A stretch of DNA of 64,000 bases from Taishania sp036758285 (GCA_036758285.1 DAIOWV010000006.1:1-64000); one strand, 5' to 3'; shown: positions 45,681 through 54,507, counted from the first letter of the stretch. Numbers and translations: made by a program. The notes: a model not told the origin generated them from the sequence alone.

Positions 45681-46014
45681 TTTTAATAAACAAAAATCAG
45701 TTTTTTACACGAAATCGAGTTATATTTGAAAAGTAAATTGTTAATAAGCCAAAGTTCATTTTTTTATTAACAAACAAACTAACAAAACACTAACTTTCAC
45801 CATACAAACCAGTATTTTAAACACTTACAAGCAAAACACTAACCAAAACATTTATATGAAGTAAAAAAATCTAGAAAATCAATAGCATTCTGACTTTTTT
45901 TTAAACTTTTTTATGTAAATATTTGCAGTGTTGAAAAACAGAGTCGCCCTCAAGAAATTCTTGAGATTATATATTAAAAATATTTGTTTAACCATATTAA
46001 CGAGAAAGACGTAA
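45681..46014. other. dnaA upstream region, A/C-rich, with 12-nt direct repeat
   Basis: About 334 nt without a gene. The stretch 45768-45850 is rich in A and C and very poor in G. The 12-mer CAAAACACTAAC occurs at 45783-45794 and 45832-45843, and ACTAAC three times (45778, 45789, 45838). An exact -7 element TAtaTTTG is at 45721-45728 on the plus strand. I found no TTATNCACA-type DnaA box. The region could be a long leader of dnaA or, less likely, part of an origin. Confidence 0.5.
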
Positions 46015-47445
46015 ATGAGTAACTTACACACAGGCATTTGGGATTCATGTTTAAAAGTAATTAAAGACAATGTCTCTTTACAAGCTTTTAAGACATGGTT
46101 TGAGCCAATTATCCCTGTTAAATTGGAAGAAAATGTACTAACAATCCAAGTTCCGTCTCACTTTTTTTATGAGTGGTTGGAGGAGAATTACATTACTTTA
46201 TTGAAAAAAGTGATTAAGAAGGAGTTGGGTGCAGATGGTCGTTTAGAGTACAGTATCATCATGGAGAATAATTCAACCAATTCTACTCCGTACACTGTGA
46301 AACTGCCTGCGTTGGCTAAAAAACCTTTAAAAAATGCTCCAGTATCTATGCCACTTGACATGGGTGAAAAGCAAATTCGAAATCCATTTATAATTCCAGG
46401 TTTAAAAAAGGTCAATGTTGAATCTAATTTAAATCCATCGTATTCTTTTGAGAATTTTGTAGAAGGAGATTGTAATCGATTAGCTAGAGCATCTGGTTAT
46501 GCTGTTGCCAACAAACCCGGAGGAACTGCTTTTAATCCATTGTTGATTTATGGTGGAGTTGGACTAGGGAAAACACATTTAGCACATGCAATTGGAATTG
46601 AAATTAAAAATCAATTTCCTAACAAAACTGTACTTTATGTAGGTTCTGAGAAATTTGCTCACCAGTTCATTGATGCGATTAAAAATCAAACATCTAATGA
46701 TTTCATTCATTTTTATCAAATGATTGATGTGTTAATCATTGATGATGTACAGTTCTTTGCAGGGAAAGAAAAAACTCAAGACGTTTTCTTTCACATATTC
46801 AACCACTTGCATCAAAATGGAAAACAGATTATTTTAACATCTGATAAACCACCTGTAGAAATGCAAGGAATGGAGCAACGATTACTTTCACGTTTTAAAT
46901 GGGGTCTTTCCGCTGATTTAGGAACTCCTGATTTAGAAACACGTATCGCCATTCTTGAGAAAAAAATGTACGGCAATGGAATTGAATTACCAAAAGATGT
47001 AGTGGAATACTTAGCTTATTCTATCAATACGAATGTTCGTGAAATGGAAGGCGCATTAAATACATTACTTGCCCAGGCTTCCCTTAACAAGAAAGCAATT
47101 ACTTTAGAGCTTGCGAAACAAATGGTAGACAAGTTTGTGAAAAATACAGCTCGTGAAGTATCTATTGAATATATTCAAAAAATTGTTTGCGATTATTTTG
47201 ACTTACCAATTGAAATGTTAAAATCTAAAACAAGAAAAAGAGAAGTTGTTCAAGCTCGTCAAATTTCAATGTATTTCTCAAAAAAGATGACAAAATCGTC
47301 ATTGGCAAACATTGGAGCACATTGTGGAGGTAAAGATCACGCTACCGTTCTTCACGCATGCAGAACAGTTGTTAATCTTTCGGAGACAGACAAACAATTC
47401 AAAGGTTATTTAGAGGAATTAGAAAAAAAGTTAACTATTCAATAA
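46015..47445 (+). CDS. dnaA: Chromosomal replication initiator DnaA
   Basis: 476 aa. Domain I (about 1-90, IWDSCLKVIKDNVSLQAFKTWFEPIIPV) binds helicase loaders. A linker follows, then the AAA+ domain III with Walker A YGGVGLGKTHLA (about 180-192), Walker B VLIIDDVQFF and sensor motifs. The helix-turn-helix domain IV (from about 385) contains the DnaA signature GGKDHATVLHACRTV. Full length. Start ATG 46015 gives the usual short N-terminus. An SPFH gene follows after 7 nt. dnaN and recF are not adjacent, as is common in Bacteroidetes. Confidence 0.97.
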   Translation: MSNLHTGIWDSCLKVIKDNVSLQAFKTWFEPIIPVKLEENVLTIQVPSHFFYEWLEENYITLLKKVIKKELGADGRLEYSIIMENNSTNSTPYTVKLPALAKKPLKNAPVSMPLDMGEKQIRNPFIIPGLKKVNVESNLNPSYSFENFVEGDCNRLARASGYAVANKPGGTAFNPLLIYGGVGLGKTHLAHAIGIEIKNQFPNKTVLYVGSEKFAHQFIDAIKNQTSNDFIHFYQMIDVLIIDDVQFFAGKEKTQDVFFHIFNHLHQNGKQIILTSDKPPVEMQGMEQRLLSRFKWGLSADLGTPDLETRIAILEKKMYGNGIELPKDVVEYLAYSINTNVREMEGALNTLLAQASLNKKAITLELAKQMVDKFVKNTAREVSIEYIQKIVCDYFDLPIEMLKSKTRKREVVQARQISMYFSKKMTKSSLANIGAHCGGKDHATVLHACRTVVNLSETDKQFKGYLEELEKKLTIQ

Positions 47446-47452
47446 TTAAATT

Positions 47453-48403
47453 ATGATTTTACAAACTGAAATACCAGTATCAATCGTTGGGAATTTATTC
47501 TGGATTGCATTAGCTGCAATAATTATTGTTAAAGCATTCATCATTGTACGTGAGCAAACTGCTGTAATGATTGAACGTCTTGGAAAATTTAATCGAGTAG
47601 CCAATTCAGGTTTTGGATTAATCATTCCATTCATTGACAGAAAAGCTGCAATGGTAAACTTACGTGTACAACAGTTAGACGTAGAAATTGAAACAAAAAC
47701 AAAAGACGATGTATTCGTACATTTACAGGTTTCTGTTCAATACAAGATTTCAAGAGACAAAATTCGAGAGGCTTATTATTCACTTGACAACCCTAGAAAC
47801 CAAATCGCTTCTTATGTATTTGATGATGTTCGAGCTGAGGTTCCAAAATTAGAATTAGATGATGTCTTTGCTAAAAAAGAAGACATTGCCATTGCTGTTC
47901 AACAAAACATTGCCGAGAGTATGCAGGAATATGGATATGTTATCATCAAAGCGTTGATTACAGACATTAATCCTGATGCTAAAGTGAAAGAATCAATGAA
48001 TAGAATTAATGCTGCTAAAAGAGAAAAAGAAGCAGCTTTAGAAGAAGGTGAAGCAAAAAAGATTAAGATAATCAAAGAAGCAGAAGCGGAAGCGGAGTCA
48101 AAAAGATTAGCTGGTGAAGGTATTGCTCAACAACGTTTAGAAATTGTTCGTGGTTTCAAAGAATCAGTTGAAGACTTTAAGAAATCAATGGAAAATGTTA
48201 CCCATGAAGAAATTATGCAATTTGTATTAATGACTCAATATTTTGATACAATTAAAGACATCGGTTCAAACTCTAAAAATTCTGCAATATTAATGCCTCA
48301 CTCTCCTGGAGGTATGAAAGATTTCCAAGACCAAGTTATTCAAGGAACTTTCATCGGAAATCAAATGAAAGACTTTAGTCAATCTAGAAAAAATAACGAT
48401 TAA
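47453..48403 (+). CDS. SPFH/band 7 membrane protein (stomatin-like)
   Basis: 316 aa. One N-terminal transmembrane helix (about 8-28, IVGNLFWIALAAIIIVKAFIIV) is followed by the band-7 domain (about 35-190; ERLGKFNRVANSGFGLIIPFIDRKAAMVNLRVQQLDVE, then ISRDKIREAYYSLDNPRNQIASYVFDDVRAEVPKLELDDVF) and a long Ala/Glu-rich coiled coil (about 188-235). These proteins oligomerise as scaffolds on the inner membrane. No adjacent NfeD gene, the usual partner. Probably cotranscribed with dnaA (7-nt gap). Confidence 0.88.
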   Translation: MILQTEIPVSIVGNLFWIALAAIIIVKAFIIVREQTAVMIERLGKFNRVANSGFGLIIPFIDRKAAMVNLRVQQLDVEIETKTKDDVFVHLQVSVQYKISRDKIREAYYSLDNPRNQIASYVFDDVRAEVPKLELDDVFAKKEDIAIAVQQNIAESMQEYGYVIIKALITDINPDAKVKESMNRINAAKREKEAALEEGEAKKIKIIKEAEAEAESKRLAGEGIAQQRLEIVRGFKESVEDFKKSMENVTHEEIMQFVLMTQYFDTIKDIGSNSKNSAILMPHSPGGMKDFQDQVIQGTFIGNQMKDFSQSRKNND

Positions 48404-48405
48404 AG

Positions 48406-48436
48406 AAAAGGCTGTTTCATAAGAAACAGCCTTTTT
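48406..48436. terminator. Bidirectional terminator between SPFH gene and uvrB
   Basis: AAAAGGCTGTTTC (48406-48418) pairs with GAAACAGCCTTTT (48423-48435), T-run on the right and A-run on the left, between convergent genes. Confidence 0.92.
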
Positions 48437-48455
48437 TAATATCAACTTTTAGCGA

Positions 48456-50453
48456 TTATTTCGCTTGTAATTCAAATAAAATATCCCTCAATCTAGCTGC
48501 CTCAATAAAGTCAAGGTCTTTAGCAGCTTTTTCCATCGCCTTTTTCGTAGTTGCAATTTGCTTTTCTAATGATTGTTTGCTTTCATATCCTACACCAGAC
48601 TCAGCAGCTACATTTAATGGTTTGGTTAAAGAGTTATAATCGTCTTTAGTTTTCGAAGATTGAATCACAAGCATTTTTTCTTTTGATTTCATTAATGGTT
48701 GTGGCACTTTCCCATTTGCTTCATTGTAATCCATCTGAATTTTTCTTCTACGAGCAGTTTCATCAATTGTTCTTTGCATCGATTTAGTAATCGTATCAGC
48801 ATACATAATGACAAATCCATTCACATTTCTAGCTGCTCTACCAACAGTCTGTACTAACGAACGTTCATTCCTTAAAAAACCTTCCTTATCAGCATCTAAA
48901 ATAGCAACTAAACTCACCTCAGGCAAATCCAATCCCTCTCGCAAAAGATTCACACCAATTAGAACATCGAATACTCCCATCCTTAATTGATGTAAAATTT
49001 CAATACGTTCTAATGTATCAACTTCACTATGAATGTAACGACAAGGAATTCCTAATTTATCAAAATACTTTTGAAGTTCTTCAGCCATTCTTTTTGTTAG
49101 GGTTGTAATCAAAACTCGTTCATCTCGATCTCTTCTAACCTGAATTTCTTCAATTAAATTATCAATTTGATTGAGTGATGGTCGAACTTCAATTTCAGGA
49201 TCTAAAAGTCCGGTAGGCCTAATCACTTGTTCAACGACAACACCTTCAGACTGCTCAAGTTCATAATCTGCGGGTGTTGCAGATATATAAACAGCTTGAT
49301 TTACCATCCCCTCAAATTCCTCAAATTTCAACGGTCTGTTATCTATAGCAGCTTGAAGACGAAAACCATAATCAACTAAATTAATTTTTCTGGCTCTATC
49401 ACCTCCATACATCGCTCTTATTTGAGGTATTGTCACATGACTTTCATCAACAACAAGTAAAAAATCATCTGGAAAATAATCCAACAAACAAAAGGGTCTT
49501 TCTCCAGGTTTTCGTTTGTCAAAATAACGAGAATAATTCTCAATACCCGAGCAATATCCTAATTCACGAATCATTTCCATATCATAAGAAACACGCTCTT
49601 CAAGACGTTTTGCTTCCTCAATTTTACCTTCCTTTTTGAAATTTTCAACCTGCACGACCATATCTTCTCCAATTTGATCTAAAGCTTGTTTCGTATTTTC
49701 AGGACTTGAAACGAAGATATTTGCTGGATAAATATTTATTTCTTCAAAAGATTCTAACTTTTCATTTGAGATGGGATCAATCGAAGTAATCGCTTCTATA
49801 TCATCCCCCCAAAACTCAATTCTTAAAGCATAATCAGCATAGGCAAGATAAATATCAACTGTATCCCCTTTAACTCTAAAAGTTCCTCGTTTAAATTCTT
49901 CATGAGAGCGAGAATATAAATTCTCTACTAACTTGAACAAAAATTTATTGCGCGAAATAGTTGTTCCTCTTTTTAAATAAATGATACTGTTTTCAAATTC
50001 ATTCGGATTTCCTATACCATAGATACAAGAAACTGAAGCAATTACAACAATATCTTTTCGACCTGACAAAAGTGTTGAAGTAGCGGAAAGTCTAAGTTTT
50101 TCTAATTCATCATTTACCTGTAAATCTTTTTCAATATATGTATTGGTAACAGGCAAGTAAGCTTCTGGCTGATAATAATCGTAATAGGAAACAAAATACT
50201 CAACTGCGTTATTAGGGAAAAACTGTTTGAACTCTCCATACAATTGAGCAGCAAGTGTTTTATTATGAGATAAAATTAAGGTTGGTCGACCAATTTGTTC
50301 GATTACATTGGCTACTGTAAATGTTTTACCACTTCCTGTTACTCCTAAAAGTGTTTGATGCTGTCTATCTGAACGAATTCCTGAAACCAATTCTGAGATT
50401 GCTTCTGGTTGATCACCAGTTGGTTGAAATTCTGAAACAAGTTGAAAATCCAT
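48456..50453 (-). CDS. uvrB: Excinuclease ABC subunit B
   Basis: Helicase-like damage-verification subunit of nucleotide excision repair. Walker A GVTGSGKT at 37-44, beta-hairpin YYDYYQPEAY (about 91-100), Walker B-region LLVVDESHVT, helicase motif VI QTVGRAARN, and a C-terminal UVR domain (about 626-665, KQIATTKKAMEKAAKDLDFIEAARLRDILFEL) that contacts UvrC. 665 aa is normal. An exact -7 element (TAatTTTG) ends 4 nt before the ATG, so the transcript may be leaderless. Confidence 0.97.
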   Translation of the reverse strand: MDFQLVSEFQPTGDQPEAISELVSGIRSDRQHQTLLGVTGSGKTFTVANVIEQIGRPTLILSHNKTLAAQLYGEFKQFFPNNAVEYFVSYYDYYQPEAYLPVTNTYIEKDLQVNDELEKLRLSATSTLLSGRKDIVVIASVSCIYGIGNPNEFENSIIYLKRGTTISRNKFLFKLVENLYSRSHEEFKRGTFRVKGDTVDIYLAYADYALRIEFWGDDIEAITSIDPISNEKLESFEEINIYPANIFVSSPENTKQALDQIGEDMVVQVENFKKEGKIEEAKRLEERVSYDMEMIRELGYCSGIENYSRYFDKRKPGERPFCLLDYFPDDFLLVVDESHVTIPQIRAMYGGDRARKINLVDYGFRLQAAIDNRPLKFEEFEGMVNQAVYISATPADYELEQSEGVVVEQVIRPTGLLDPEIEVRPSLNQIDNLIEEIQVRRDRDERVLITTLTKRMAEELQKYFDKLGIPCRYIHSEVDTLERIEILHQLRMGVFDVLIGVNLLREGLDLPEVSLVAILDADKEGFLRNERSLVQTVGRAARNVNGFVIMYADTITKSMQRTIDETARRRKIQMDYNEANGKVPQPLMKSKEKMLVIQSSKTKDDYNSLTKPLNVAAESGVGYESKQSLEKQIATTKKAMEKAAKDLDFIEAARLRDILFELQAK

Positions 50454-50457
50454 GTTA

Positions 50458-50465
50458 CAAAATTA
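50458..50465 (-). promoter_or_regulatory. -7 element of uvrB (TAatTTTG), leaderless geometry
   Basis: Exact TAnnTTTG on the minus strand, with only four bases (TAAC) between the element and the uvrB ATG. Transcription would start at or beside the start codon. Confidence 0.6.
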
Positions 50466-50534
50466 TGAAAATATGTGACACGTATCTAATTTAATAACTG
50501 ATGAAAACCAATTATTTATCAGTTACCAAGAACA

Positions 50535-51578
50535 TTAATAGTCAACTGCATCAAGAGTAAACACAAACGTTGTTCCCATACCTTCTGTACTTCTCACGTT
50601 AATGGTTTGTTGATGTGCTTCCACAATATGCTTTACAATTGAAAGACCTAATCCAGAGCCCCCATCATTACGATTTCGACTTTTTTCAACTCGATAAAAT
50701 CGTTCAAAAATTCGTTTTATTGATGCTTCATCGATACCTGGTCCATTATCTGAAACTTCAATAGTAACACTATCATCAACTACGTAAAATCGGACAGTTG
50801 TTTTACCGCCTTCATTACCATAAGCAATTGAATTTCGTAGTAAATTAATAAATACCTGAGAAATTTTTGCCCTATCACCTTTTACGTAAATCGGTTCGTA
50901 TTGTTTTTCAAACTTAAGCTTAATTGATTTTTCTTGAGATTCTGCTTCAAGAGATTCGAAAATTTCTTTTACCAATTCTTTTAAATTAAACTCTCGAATA
51001 TCTAGTGGAAGTTCATTCACTTCCATTTTCATAATTTGATCTAAATCTTCAATTAAGTGAACCATTCTATCTGTTGCTTTTGAAGCACGTTCAAGAAACA
51101 TAACATTCACATTATTGTCTTCTAAGCCTCCTTCAAGTAAGGTTAATAAATACCCTTGAATGGAAAAAATTGGAGTTTTTAACTCATGCGCTAAATTCCC
51201 AAGAAATTCTCTTCTAAATTTTGCTTGTTCCTGTAATCGAACAATTTCTTTTTGCTTTTCAGCAGACCAATCTTGTGTATCTTTTTCAGCTTTAGCAATA
51301 GAATCTTCCGTTAATTTAAATTTCAAATCACTATTAGAAGTAAATTTTCCTTTTCTAATTGAACGGTATAAAACTGACAATCTATCATTTATAAATTTCC
51401 TTACAATTAGATAAAAAATTAGATAGCTCGTTATTCCAGACACTAAAATGATTGCCAAATACAAGAATAAAGATACTGATGATGTAAAAACATCAATAAT
51501 GAAAAGACATAAGAAGCATAAAAAGGAAACCCCAACACTTCCTGTCATTAATATTTGAGATGGACTAAAATTCCTCAA
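50535..51578 (-). CDS. Sensor histidine kinase, PhoR-type
   Basis: 347 aa. Two N-terminal helices (about 11-29 and 36-59) are joined by a loop of only a few residues, so there is no periplasmic sensor domain. Then comes a linker, the HisKA domain with phospho-accepting His131 in FLGNLAHELKTPIF, and an HATPase_c domain (N box INLLRNSIAYG, G1 VSDNGPGID, G2 GGSGLGLSIV). The start codon overlaps the stop of the response regulator gene by 4 nt. Its likely function is phosphate-starvation signalling, inferred from the PhoB-type partner and the neighbouring porin O/P. Confidence 0.85.
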   Translation of the reverse strand: MRNFSPSQILMTGSVGVSFLCFLCLFIIDVFTSSVSLFLYLAIILVSGITSYLIFYLIVRKFINDRLSVLYRSIRKGKFTSNSDLKFKLTEDSIAKAEKDTQDWSAEKQKEIVRLQEQAKFRREFLGNLAHELKTPIFSIQGYLLTLLEGGLEDNNVNVMFLERASKATDRMVHLIEDLDQIMKMEVNELPLDIREFNLKELVKEIFESLEAESQEKSIKLKFEKQYEPIYVKGDRAKISQVFINLLRNSIAYGNEGGKTTVRFYVVDDSVTIEVSDNGPGIDEASIKRIFERFYRVEKSRNRNDGGSGLGLSIVKHIVEAHQQTINVRSTEGMGTTFVFTLDAVDY

Positions 51579-52258
51579 TTTTCTTTAAATGTATAACCAA
51601 CACCTTTTATAGTGCGAATATAATCATTTCCTAGTTTTTCTCGTAATTTTCTAATATGTACATCAATGGTACGTTCACCAACAATTGTTTCGTTTCCCCA
51701 AACCATTGATAAAATCTGATCACGTGTAAAAACTTTACCTGGATGTTTTGCCAATACTTCAAGTAATTCAAATTCTTTCTTAGGTAATGTAATTTTTTCA
51801 CCTTCAATTTCTACATAAAACTTCTCGCGATTGATTACAATTGACCCATTAGAAATAGATGGGGCAACTTGGGTTACATCATATCTTCGTAACAATGACT
51901 CAATTTTACTAATCAATAAACGTGGACGAATAGGTTTTGTAATATAATCATCTCCACCAGCAGAAAAACCAGCAATTTGAGAATAATCTTCAGCTCTTGA
52001 AGTAAGAAAAGTAATCAATGGCTGTTTAATGTCCTTTAACTCTCTAATGTACTGACACGTCTCGATTCCATCCATTTTTGGCATCATCAAATCCATTAAA
52101 ATTAAAGACGGATTATGCAATAATGTTAACTCAATTGCCTTTTCTCCATCTTCAGCACATATTACATTATAACCTTCTTTTTCAATATTATAAGACAACA
52201 TACTTAGGATATCTTGATCATCGTCGACCAATAAAATGGTGTGATTTTTTGCTGTCAT
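51575..52258 (-). CDS. OmpR/PhoB-family response regulator
   Basis: 227 aa. Receiver domain (1-120) with acidic pocket VDDDQD, phospho-acceptor Asp56 in SLILMDLMMPKMDG, the Thr/Ser in TFLTSRAED and Lys in TKPIRP. The winged-helix DNA-binding domain (about 130-227) includes LPKKEFELLEVLAKHPGKVFTRDQIL, ERTIDVHIRKLREKLG and IRTIKGVGYTF. PhoB-like in length and motifs. Divergent from the porin O/P gene, with TTAA-rich repeats between the two that look like its own binding site. Confidence 0.88.
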   Translation of the reverse strand: MTAKNHTILLVDDDQDILSMLSYNIEKEGYNVICAEDGEKAIELTLLHNPSLILMDLMMPKMDGIETCQYIRELKDIKQPLITFLTSRAEDYSQIAGFSAGGDDYITKPIRPRLLISKIESLLRRYDVTQVAPSISNGSIVINREKFYVEIEGEKITLPKKEFELLEVLAKHPGKVFTRDQILSMVWGNETIVGERTIDVHIRKLREKLGNDYIRTIKGVGYTFKEN

Positions 52259-52281
52259 AACTTTTGAATATTAAACTTTTG

Positions 52282-52289
52282 CAAAGTTA
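52282..52289 (-). promoter_or_regulatory. -7 element of response regulator gene (TAacTTTG)
   Basis: Exact TAnnTTTG on the minus strand, 23 nt from the ATG. It overlaps a 15-nt palindrome AACTTT-TGC-AAAGTT (52274-52288), which could bind a regulator over the transcription start. Confidence 0.55.
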
Positions 52290-52311
52290 GCTTCCGAATA
52301 TTTGTGATGGA

Positions 52312-52369
52312 TTAACTTAAGTTTAATCTTAAGTTAAATGAATAATAGGCATCATTAAGATTAAATTAA
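52312..52369. promoter_or_regulatory. Phased TTAA repeats, candidate PhoB-type binding array
   Basis: TTAA occurs at 52312, 52317, 52323, 52329, 52334, then 52355, 52361 and 52366, that is every 5-6 bp in two clusters. Every second copy recurs at 11 bp, the repeat length used by PhoB/PhoP-type regulators. The first cluster is also a perfect inverted repeat: TTAACTTAAG (52312-52321), 6 bp, CTTAAGTTAA (52328-52337). Assignment to the adjacent regulator is inference. Confidence 0.45.
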
Positions 52370-52567
52370 ACTCATAATTCACAAACAAAAAATATAAAAG
52401 TTTTATTAATAATTAAAAACCTATTTTTCAACCCATTAAACTTATTTAAATAACTACAACAATATTAGACAGTTATCCATTTAACAACTTTATTAAAAAG
52501 TTAAATTGAAAAGAAAAAGACATAATATGAGAAAGAGTAACGACTTTTGTTATTCAAAGTAAAAATC

Positions 52568-53782
52568 GTGAATAAAAAACGTTTATTAAGTAAAGTAACT
52601 TTGATATTTATTTTAATGATTAAAATAAATGTTTTAAGTCAAGTGGATACAGTATCAAATGAATCACCAGATAAAAAATGGTTTCAATCATTTTCTATTA
52701 GCGGATATGTTCAAATAAGATACAATGGTTTATTTGAAACGAATGATAAACTAAATTGCGATCAATGTGATAAGTCTTGGGGTGGCGGTGGAAATTTTTC
52801 AATCCGTAGAGCACGAATCATTTTTTCAGGACAAATTCATCCTCAATTATTTTTTTATGTTCAACCAGATTTTGCAAGTTCCATAGATGGAGGTAAAAAT
52901 TTTGGTCAACTTCGAGATGCATATTTTGATATTGGTTTAGATAAAAAAAATGAATTCCGATTTCGAATAGGTCAATCAAAGGTTCCATATAGCTTTGAAA
53001 ATTTACAATCTAGCAGAAATAGAATTAGTTTAGATCGAAATGATGGAACAAATAGTTCATTTACAAACGAACGAGATCTAGGAGTTCATTTTATGTGGGC
53101 TTCAACGAAAAGACGTGAATTATTTAAGTACCTTGTAGATAGTGGTCTCAAAGGAAGTGGAGATTACGGAGTGCTGACAGTTGGTATTATCAATGGTCAG
53201 CCTTTAAACACCCGAGAATTAAACAAACAAAAGCATGTTTTATTTAGGGCGGCTTACCCATTTGCTATAAAAAATCAAATTTTTGAAGCCAATATCCAAG
53301 CTTATTCAGGAATGTACAGAATGATGGATGAAGATATTAGTCCAGGAGTAAAACATAACAACGATTTAAATTACAAAGATGAAAGAATAGGGATTGGAGC
53401 AGTTTGGTACCCAAAACCATTTGGAATTCAAGCTGAATATAACATTGGAAATGGTCCTGAATTTAATAAACTTACAGATTCAATTGAAACACAAAGTCTT
53501 TCTGGTGGTTATATCATGTTGAATTATCAATTAAAACTTAAAAATCAGCTAATTATTCCTTTTACTAAGTACAAATATTATGATGGAGGTAAGAAGTTTG
53601 AACTAGATGCTAGAAGCTATCATTTGGAAGAATTTGAAGTAGGTGTAGAATGGCAACCAATAAAATACATGGAGTTTGTTGCTATGTACACATTTTCTAA
53701 TCGTAGATATGAAGATTATGAACTTCATGATAATCTTCAAAAAGGTAGTTTATTGCGTATACAAGCTCAATTAAATTTTTAA
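52568..53782 (+). CDS. Phosphate-selective porin O/P family protein
   Basis: 404 aa from GTG 52568 (MNKKRLLSKVTLIFILMIKINVLS, then Gln), which gives a good signal peptide. The TTG at 52547 overlaps the presumed -7 element, and the ATG at 52616 would cut the signal. OprP/OprO-like barrel marks: SISGYVQIRYNGLFETND near the N-terminus, FSIRRARIIFSGQIHPQLFFYVQPDF, then FRFRIGQSKVPYSFENLQSSRNRISLDRND, and a C-terminal strand LLRIQAQLNF ending in Phe. An outer-membrane channel, probably for phosphate or polyphosphate, divergent from the PhoB-type regulator. Confidence 0.85.
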   Translation: MNKKRLLSKVTLIFILMIKINVLSQVDTVSNESPDKKWFQSFSISGYVQIRYNGLFETNDKLNCDQCDKSWGGGGNFSIRRARIIFSGQIHPQLFFYVQPDFASSIDGGKNFGQLRDAYFDIGLDKKNEFRFRIGQSKVPYSFENLQSSRNRISLDRNDGTNSSFTNERDLGVHFMWASTKRRELFKYLVDSGLKGSGDYGVLTVGIINGQPLNTRELNKQKHVLFRAAYPFAIKNQIFEANIQAYSGMYRMMDEDISPGVKHNNDLNYKDERIGIGAVWYPKPFGIQAEYNIGNGPEFNKLTDSIETQSLSGGYIMLNYQLKLKNQLIIPFTKYKYYDGGKKFELDARSYHLEEFEVGVEWQPIKYMEFVAMYTFSNRRYEDYELHDNLQKGSLLRIQAQLNF

Positions 53783-53787
53783 AAAAA

Positions 53788-53809
53788 AGCATGTAAAAAT
53801 TTACATGCT
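53788..53809 (-). terminator. Terminator after lolA
   Basis: AGCATGTAAA (53788-53797) pairs with TTTACATGCT (53800-53809). On the minus strand it is followed by T8 (from the A-run at 53781-53788). It also lies after the porin stop, but the T-run favours the minus strand. Confidence 0.8.
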
Positions 53810-53831
53810 CTTCAAAGTATTTAATTTGTAA

Positions 53832-54467
53832 TTAATCCTCTATAATTTGATATCCAGGATATTTAGATTTGTCAAACACAAATTTTGAATCCGGAGCATC
53901 TACATTGAATTGTAATTTTGTTACAGTATAATTCATCACAGTACCGTCTTTCCCTTTTAAAGTTGCTTTCTTAAGCTCATTTCCATCTTTTGAGATATAA
54001 ACAGTTATCGTATGATAATCAGCTGTTTTTGGGTTTTTTGGAAACAAATTAATAATATGAACCGCATCATTCCCTAATTTTGATTCTTTATCGTACTTGC
54101 TTTTAAAGCCAGTATCCCACATCGTCATTAATTTTTTAGGGTTGATTGTTTCTTCTTCACCATTTTCATCTGAAACATAAACAGATTTTTCTTCTTTTAA
54201 AATCGTCCATGCTTTTTTTCCATTCGAAAGGCGAGTCAACTCTCCATAAGAAGCATAATACTTGTCACCCTTCACCCAACCTTTTCCTGTATTATTCTCA
54301 TTTGTACCAGTACTTGCATTTTTTATATTAGCTGAAAATTCCAAATAGAAAGAAGAGCTATTTTTAACTTTTCCTGAAAATACAGATAAAATTTTATCAG
54401 CTTTTTCATCTTGTGAGAAACTAAATGAAACAGAAAAAAGTAATGTTATTAAAAATAAATATTTCAT
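53832..54467 (-). CDS. lolA: Outer-membrane lipoprotein carrier LolA
   Basis: 211 aa, signal peptide MKYLFLITLLFSVSFSFS then Gln. Periplasmic LolA fold: an N-terminal helix pair ADKILSVFSGKVKNSSSFYLEFSANIKN followed by antiparallel strands that make the half-barrel for lipoprotein acyl chains (GKGWVKGDKYYASYGELTRLSNGKKAWTILKEEKSVYVSD) and the C-terminal FVFDKSKYPGYQIIED. It carries lipoproteins from LolCDE to the outer membrane. Its promoter overlaps the 3' end of the upstream esterase gene. Confidence 0.85.
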   Translation of the reverse strand: MKYLFLITLLFSVSFSFSQDEKADKILSVFSGKVKNSSSFYLEFSANIKNASTGTNENNTGKGWVKGDKYYASYGELTRLSNGKKAWTILKEEKSVYVSDENGEEETINPKKLMTMWDTGFKSKYDKESKLGNDAVHIINLFPKNPKTADYHTITVYISKDGNELKKATLKGKDGTVMNYTVTKLQFNVDAPDSKFVFDKSKYPGYQIIED

Positions 54468-54507
54468 AATTGATAAATTGTTTGAGCACTAAAACCATAA
54501 AGCGTGC

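Larger units (their letters stand above)
52259..52567. other. Divergent control region between response regulator and porin
   Basis: 309 nt without a gene. It holds the minus-strand -7 element at 52282-52289, the TTAA array at 52312-52369 and a porin-side near-consensus -7 element GActTTTG (52542-52549, one mismatch). The rest (about 52380-52540) is plain A/T-rich DNA with no recognised feature. Confidence 0.5.

Noticed and set aside
45681..46014. Replication origin next to dnaA
   Set aside because: No TTATNCACA-like DnaA boxes on either strand; the 12-mer repeat is not a DnaA box.
52547..52567. TTG start for the porin gene
   Set aside because: It overlaps the likely -7 element and adds residues before the signal peptide; GTG 52568 fits better.
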